Shown: positions 46,825-50,790 of the stretch, one piece after another
Layout: each line of letters begins with the position of its first letter
How positions within the stretch are numbered: the stretch's first letter is position 1
NCBI GenBank assembly: GCA_003343905.1
Contig: QAKI01000069.1
Coordinates: 1 to 50,790 of the forward strand
Origin: Subdoligranulum variabile
Lineage (GTDB): Bacteria > Bacillota > Clostridia > Oscillospirales > Ruminococcaceae
Reading direction: 5' to 3'
DNA: 50,790 bases
Program-made: the position numbers and the translations under genes
Notes under the pieces: generated by a model
The model's input: only the letters and a program-made list of their open reading frames with translations
Told to the model about the DNA's origin: nothing
The model's database searches: none

Positions 46825-46935
46825 AGAAAAGGTACATCTCCTTGTTGGCAGAAAAAACTGCATAAAGAAGTTATTTTAGAACTGTCGCCGCCGGTTTTAG
46901 GAAACGTCGCTGTTGGCGGACACTGCTTGATTTCG

Positions 46936-48783
46936 TCAGGCCCACTTCTCAAAGAACTGTTCGTGCCAGGTCAGGAAGGTGTAGGCCGTCCAGATCTTGC
47001 GGCGTTCGTGGCGCGGGTCGCTCAGCATGGCCACTAGCTTGTCCTGGTCGAAGTATTCGGCGGCCACGTCGCTCTCGAACCGGGCGCGGACCTTGCCCGC
47101 AAAGGCCGGGTCCTCCAGCCATTTGGCGATGGGCACCGGGAAGCCCTTCTTGGTGCGGTTGGCCCAGGCGTCGGGCAGGGTCTTGTTGGCGGCGGCGCGC
47201 AGTACGGCCTTGGTGTCCCCAGCGATCTTGTAGTTCACCGGGTAGGCCGTGGCTTCCCGCAGCACTTCGCGGTCCAGGTAGGGCACGCGCAGTTCCAGGC
47301 TGTGGGCCATGCTCATCTTGTCGGCTTTGAGCAGGATGTCCCCCGGCAGCCAGAGGTTCAGGTCCAGATATTGCTTCTTTTCCAGTTCCGGCAGGTCTTT
47401 GACCCGGTCGTAGAAGGGCGCGGCCACCTCGCGGGCGGACGGGCCGACCCGGTACTTGGGCTTGAGGATGTCGAAGGCTTCTTTCTCGGTAAAGACGAGG
47501 GCCTGGCCGATGAACCAGTCCTCAGGGCGGCCGCCGCCTTTGATGAGGAAGTCATGCCCCTTGAAGTAGGGGAGCTGCTGGCTCACGCTGCTGGCCAGAT
47601 GGCGCAGCCCGGCGGGCAGGCGCTTGTATTTCTGCATCAGCGGCGTGTCGGCGTACCATTCGTACCCGGCGTAGATCTCGTCGGCGCCCTCGCCCGAAAG
47701 CACCACCGTCACATGGCGGCGCGCCAGCTCGCACAGGAAGTACAGCGGCACCGACGAGGGGTTGGACTGGGGCTCATCCATGTGGTACTGGATGTCCGCA
47801 AAGGCGTCCAGGCATTGTTCTTTGGTGAGCATCTCCCGGAAGTTGTGGATGTGCAGCCGGGACGAAAGTTCGGCGGCCTCGGTGGTCTCGTCGAACTTGT
47901 GGCTGCCGTCCGGCGTTTCAAACCCGACCGAGAAGGTGTCGTCGGGCATCAGGCAGGCGGTGATGTAGCTGGAATCCACGCCGCCGGACAGGAAGGAACC
48001 CACCTTCACATCGCTGATGCGGTGGGCCGCCACCGATTCCTGCACGCGGGCGTCGATCTCGGCCGCGCATTCTTCAAAGCTGTGGCTGGTCTTGTGGCGG
48101 AAGTCGGCGTCCCAGTAACGCTCGATGTGCATTTTGCCGTCCTGCCAGGTGAACCAGTGGGCCGGGGGCAGCTTGTAGGTGCCCTTGAAGAAGGTCTCGT
48201 TCATGGCGCTGTACTGGAAGGTCAGGTAGGGGCGCAGGGCCTCGGGGTTGACCTCCCGGCGGAAACCGGGATGTTCCAGCAGGCTTTTGATCTCGGAACC
48301 GAACACGAGTTCGCCCGCGTCGGTCTGGGTGTAGTAGAAGGGCTTGATGCCGAACATATCCCGCGCGCCGTACATCGCGTGGGTCTTGGTATCATACACC
48401 ACAAAGGCGAACATGCCGCGCAGCATGGCGGCCAGCCGGGTGCCGTATTCCTCGTACCCGTGCAGGATCACCTCGGTGTCGCAGTGGGTCTTGAAGATAT
48501 GCCCTTTGGCCTGCAGTTCGGTGCGCAGATCCATAAAGTTGTAGATCTCGCCGTTGAACACGCAGACCACGCTGCCGTCCTCGTTGTACATCGGCTGGCG
48601 GCCCGCCGCCAGGTCGATGATGCTCAGGCGCCGGAAGCCCAGCGCAACGGCGGTGGCGGGGGTGTCGCCGCTTAGATGGTACCCCTCCATATCCGGTCCG
48701 CGGTGAATGATGCGGTCCGCCATCTTATGCAGGATCGCTTCGCGTTCGGCGCGCAGCCCGGTAAAACCAACAAAACCACACAT
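46936..48783 (-). CDS. asnB: asparagine synthase (glutamine-hydrolysing), AsnB/AsnH-like
   Basis: A 615-residue amidotransferase. The N-terminal Ntn domain begins MCGFVGFTG with the catalytic Cys2 and has FNGEIYNFMDLR. The synthetase domain has the PP-loop SGGVDSSYITACL and VLSGEGADEIYAGYEW. Upstream in-frame codons are ignored since Met-Cys must be the mature N-terminus; GGAAAGGAAT precedes it. It makes asparagine from aspartate, or, given the next two genes, may amidate an aspartyl side chain in peptidoglycan precursors as AsnH does in lactococci. First gene of the operon. Confidence 0.9.
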   Translation of the reverse strand: MCGFVGFTGLRAEREAILHKMADRIIHRGPDMEGYHLSGDTPATAVALGFRRLSIIDLAAGRQPMYNEDGSVVCVFNGEIYNFMDLRTELQAKGHIFKTHCDTEVILHGYEEYGTRLAAMLRGMFAFVVYDTKTHAMYGARDMFGIKPFYYTQTDAGELVFGSEIKSLLEHPGFRREVNPEALRPYLTFQYSAMNETFFKGTYKLPPAHWFTWQDGKMHIERYWDADFRHKTSHSFEECAAEIDARVQESVAAHRISDVKVGSFLSGGVDSSYITACLMPDDTFSVGFETPDGSHKFDETTEAAELSSRLHIHNFREMLTKEQCLDAFADIQYHMDEPQSNPSSVPLYFLCELARRHVTVVLSGEGADEIYAGYEWYADTPLMQKYKRLPAGLRHLASSVSQQLPYFKGHDFLIKGGGRPEDWFIGQALVFTEKEAFDILKPKYRVGPSAREVAAPFYDRVKDLPELEKKQYLDLNLWLPGDILLKADKMSMAHSLELRVPYLDREVLREATAYPVNYKIAGDTKAVLRAAANKTLPDAWANRTKKGFPVPIAKWLEDPAFAGKVRARFESDVAAEYFDQDKLVAMLSDPRHERRKIWTAYTFLTWHEQFFEKWA

Positions 48784-48850
48784 GGTCCTATTCCTTTCCC
48801 TCTTGACAGGTTTCTCGATCCGACCAGGAGAAAACTCCATACGTTTTACT

Positions 48851-48856
48851 ATTATA
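48851..48856 (-). promoter_or_regulatory. -10 of asnB operon
   Basis: Minus-strand TATAAT, 68 bases before the start codon. The -35 (TTTCTT at 48874-48879) is weak and lies in the T-tract of the corA terminator. Confidence 0.55.
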
Positions 48857-48881
48857 CCACACGGAAGCCCCAAAAGAAAAG

Positions 48882-48904
48882 CCCGGCCGATTTTTTCGGC
48901 CGGG
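48882..48904 (-). terminator. terminator of corA
   Basis: CCCGGCCGA (48882-48890) / TCGGCCGGG (48896-48904), followed on the minus strand by CTTTTCTTTT. It lies 7 bases past the corA stop. Confidence 0.88.
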
Positions 48905-48911
48905 GCGCGTG

Positions 48912-49853
48912 TTACAGCATATGTTTTTTGTGCAGGAACCAGGCAGTCACGCCGCAGATCACCAGCGTCAGCCCCAGCACGATGGAAAAACCGGCCTGGC
49001 TGCTGGCAAAGGGCATACTCTCTGACGATACGTTCATGCCGTACAAGCCGCTGACGACCGTCGGCACAGCCATCAGCAGCGTGATGCTGGTCAGGTATTT
49101 CATGGCGTTGTTCAGGCGGTTGTCCAGGATCGCGCTGAACAGTTCCCGCGTACCTTTGATATCGTCGCGGTAGATGCTGGTCATCTCGATGGCCTGCTGG
49201 ATCTCAACGATCACATCGTCCAGCAGTTCCCGGTCGTCGGGGTACTGTTCCAGCCGCCGGTAGCGGGTCAGGCGGCTCAATACCGTGGCGTTGGCCCGCA
49301 GACTGGTGGCAAAGTAGACCAGCGTGGATTCCAGGCCGTGCAGTTCCACCAGGTCGCTGTCCCGCAGATCGCCCGAAAGGTTTTTCTCCAACGCCTGACG
49401 GCGGCGGTCGATCAGCCGCAGTTCCTGCTGGTACATGGTGGCCGCGCGGTACAAAAGCTGGTAGACGAAGCGCATCTTCTTCCGGGTGGAAAATCCCTTG
49501 ACCCGGCAGGAGGCAAAATCCCCGATGACCGGCGTATCCACCGAACAGACGGTGACCACCAGTTCCTGCGTCAGCAGGATGCCCATGGGGATGGTGGAGT
49601 AGATCCCCTCGCCGGAACCGGGGACCTGATAGGGAATGTCCACGATGATGACCGTGTAGCCGTCCTCCAGACTGATACGGGCCGACTCTTCCGGGTCGGT
49701 CGCGGCAAACAGGTCGGAAGGTTCGATGTCCAGCGTGGCGGCCACCTGGCGCACCTCATTCTCCGTGGGGGCGGTCAGGCAGACCCACGAGCCTTCGGTC
49801 ATGTCGTCGGCGCGGGTCAACTGCTTGTCCTTGGTGTAGTAGATCTTCATCAT
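48912..49853 (-). CDS. corA: CorA-family divalent cation channel
   Basis: Mg2+ (or Co2+/Ni2+) channel, 313 residues. Large N-terminal cytosolic domain with a long alpha-helical stalk (VYQLLYRAATMYQQELRLIDRRRQALEKNL...), then two C-terminal helices (YLTSITLLMAVPTVVSGLYG and GFSIVLGLTLVICGVTAWFL) with the diagnostic YGMN motif between them, and a basic end HKKHML. ATG codons at 49853 and 49850 are the likely starts; upstream in-frame ATGs lack a ribosome binding site. Single gene next to the rRNA operon. Confidence 0.93.
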   Translation of the reverse strand: MMKIYYTKDKQLTRADDMTEGSWVCLTAPTENEVRQVAATLDIEPSDLFAATDPEESARISLEDGYTVIIVDIPYQVPGSGEGIYSTIPMGILLTQELVVTVCSVDTPVIGDFASCRVKGFSTRKKMRFVYQLLYRAATMYQQELRLIDRRRQALEKNLSGDLRDSDLVELHGLESTLVYFATSLRANATVLSRLTRYRRLEQYPDDRELLDDVIVEIQQAIEMTSIYRDDIKGTRELFSAILDNRLNNAMKYLTSITLLMAVPTVVSGLYGMNVSSESMPFASSQAGFSIVLGLTLVICGVTAWFLHKKHML

Positions 49854-50075
49854 GGCTGTGTCCATCCCTGTCATGTTCTACCTATCAGTATAAGCCCTCG
49901 GCGGCCAAACCGCAAGTAAAACCTTTGCGGAACATTCGGCCATGCCCCATATAATAAGGAAAGAACACGTTTTCACCCCGGCGGGCAGGGAAAACACGCG
50001 GAAAAGAAAAAACGACGTTGTACAGTCCTACAAAAAAGAAAGTCAAAATTTGTAGAAAAAAACTGAAAAAAGGTG

Positions 50076-50104
50076 TTGACAAATGAGGTTCGGGGTGGTA
50101 TTAT
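50076..50104 (+). promoter_or_regulatory. rRNA promoter P1
   Basis: TTGACA (50076-50081), a 17-bp spacer and TATTAT (50099-50104), preceded by A-tracts typical of UP elements. Confidence 0.88.
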
Positions 50105-50113
50105 AGTCAAGCT

Positions 50114-50137
50114 GTCCGGCGCGAGAGTGACACGGAC
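50114..50137 (+). other. leader hairpin after P1
   Basis: GTCCG (50114-50118) pairs with CGGAC (50133-50137), loop containing GCGAGAG. A similar hairpin follows P2. Confidence 0.55.
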
Positions 50138-50227
50138 GGCCGCTGAAAACCGCATAACGACAGCCTTTGAAGGCATTTCGAGAGCTTCGGCTCACGAAAA
50201 AACTTCAAAAAAATCTCAAAAAAGTTC

Positions 50228-50256
50228 TTGACAAACGGAACGGAATGAGATATAAT
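50228..50256 (+). promoter_or_regulatory. rRNA promoter P2
   Basis: TTGACA (50228-50233), a 17-bp spacer and a perfect TATAAT (50251-50256). The region upstream is A-rich. Confidence 0.92.
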
Positions 50257-50262
50257 AACTAG

Positions 50263-50453
50263 GCTGTCACGCGAGAGCGGACAGCGAACAGGACCTTGAA
50301 AATTGAACAAAACTGAAACTTGTGGAACCTTGAACGTGGGTTTGGAAACCCACGGAAATCAATTCCAAAATTACAAGTAATTCAAACAGGACGCAAGCGA
50401 TTGTGTCTGAGTGATTTACAAGATTAAACACTTATAAAGTGATTTAATACCAT
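50263..50453 (+). other. 16S rRNA leader
   Basis: Begins with a GCTGTC / GACAGC hairpin (50263-50285) whose loop repeats GCGAGAG, then CCTTGAAAATTGAACAA, a Firmicute rRNA leader motif, and an AT-rich stretch likely used in processing of pre-16S. Confidence 0.7.
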
Positions 50454-50790
50454 TTTATAAAGAGTTTGATCCTGGCTCAGGACGAACGCTGGCGGCGCGC
50501 CTAACACATGCAAGTCGAACGGAGTTTGAGAGAGCTTGCTTTTTCGAACTTAGTGGCGAACGGGTGAGTAACGCGTGAGTAACCTGCCCTGGAGTGGGGG
50601 ACAACAGTTGGAAACGACTGCTAATACCGCATAAGCCCACGGTGCCGCATGGCATAGCGGGAAAAGGATTTATTCGCTTCAGGATGGACTCGCGTCCAAT
50701 TAGCTAGTTGGTGAGGTAACGGCCCACCAAGGCGACGATTGGTAGCCGGACTGAGAGGTTGAACGGCCACATTGGGACTGAGACACGGCC
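50454..50790 (+). rRNA. rrs: 16S ribosomal RNA, 5' part
   Basis: Begins TTTATAAAGAGTTTGATCCT with the universal primer region GAGTTTGATCCTGGCTCAG, followed by GACGAACGCTGGCGGCGCG and ending in the conserved ACTGAGACACGGCC. The 5' end is set by comparison with mature 16S and is uncertain by a few bases. The gene runs off the window at 50790, so about 1.2 kb is missing. The variable V1-V2 region (AGTTTGAGAGAGCTTGC...) looks like the Faecalibacterium/Gemmiger/Subdoligranulum group. Confidence 0.97.

Noticed and set aside
47302..48675. Frame antisense to asnB
   Set aside because: Shadow frame of the amidotransferase gene.

Overview
The window ends in the first ~340 bases of a 16S rRNA gene whose sequence looks like the Faecalibacterium / Subdoligranulum / Gemmiger branch of Oscillospiraceae (Clostridium cluster IV). 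The rest fits a GC-rich, gut-type anaerobic Firmicute: strong AGGAGG ribosome binding sites, sigma-A promoters with 17-bp spacers, rubrerythrin with a PerR-type regulator, a minimal SufCB system, ECF-type folate uptake, FeoAAB iron uptake and a surface protein with a PQTxD-type sorting signal. The genus is inferred from the partial 16S and gene style only.

Layout. 1-2.1 kb: hisB, a DUF1905 protein and a repeat-filled gap. 2.1-6.0 kb: citrate synthase and a YbhJ-like aconitase, divergent, each with a clear promoter. 6.1-9.0 kb: TetR regulator facing a small membrane peptide plus esterase unit, and a second hydrolase. 9.3-11.8 kb: two tandem AI-2E/PerM-type membrane proteins. 11.8-13.5 kb: sufC-sufB-like operon. 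13.7-14.5 kb: a THF riboswitch with terminator controlling folT. 14.6-18.2 kb: an ECF sigma / zinc anti-sigma / membrane-protein cluster and exonuclease III. 18.6-24.0 kb: MATE exporter and a MacAB-like tripartite operon. 24.2-27.5 kb: second ECF sigma with a membrane partner, pentapeptide-repeat protein, acyltransferase. 27.6-28.7 kb: PerR and rubrerythrin, divergent. 29.4-33.8 kb: tyrosine recombinase and a 1068-residue BspA-like LRR / vWA surface protein. 34.6-37.8 kb: feoA-feoA-feoB-Cys-rich membrane protein, preceded by three DtxR-type boxes. 37.9-42.4 kb: a two-component / ABC-2 exporter cluster of lantibiotic-immunity type, then an iron-type DtxR regulator. 42.5-43.1 kb: CAT-like acetyltransferase. 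44.1-48.8 kb: asnB-like / ATP-grasp ligase / murE operon. 48.9-49.9 kb: CorA. 50.0 kb to end: tandem rRNA promoters and 16S.

The most unusual feature is a modular family of non-coding, hairpin-rich repeats that fills nearly every large intergenic gap (1.4-1.8, 18.3-18.5, 29.0-29.35, 33.9-34.5 and 43.26-44.05 kb). Module A is a ~115-185 bp near-palindrome with CCCCTC/GAGGGG ends and CTCCCCT..AGGGGAG sub-hairpins. Module B is a 20-bp GGCGGGGTC hairpin always outside the same end of A. Module C is a ~115-bp GC-rich extension joined to A at a fixed junction. Module E is a ~160-bp block with an AT-rich end. At 43.26-44.05 kb, inverted E copies flank a four-unit tandem array of A. A separate three-hairpin element (D) follows the stop codons of two minus-strand genes.

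Functional links: feo genes with DtxR boxes and a DtxR regulator 4.6 kb downstream; PerR with rubrerythrin; and a proposed peptidoglycan branch pathway (MurE with an atypical DNPD motif, ATP-grasp ligase, amidotransferase).
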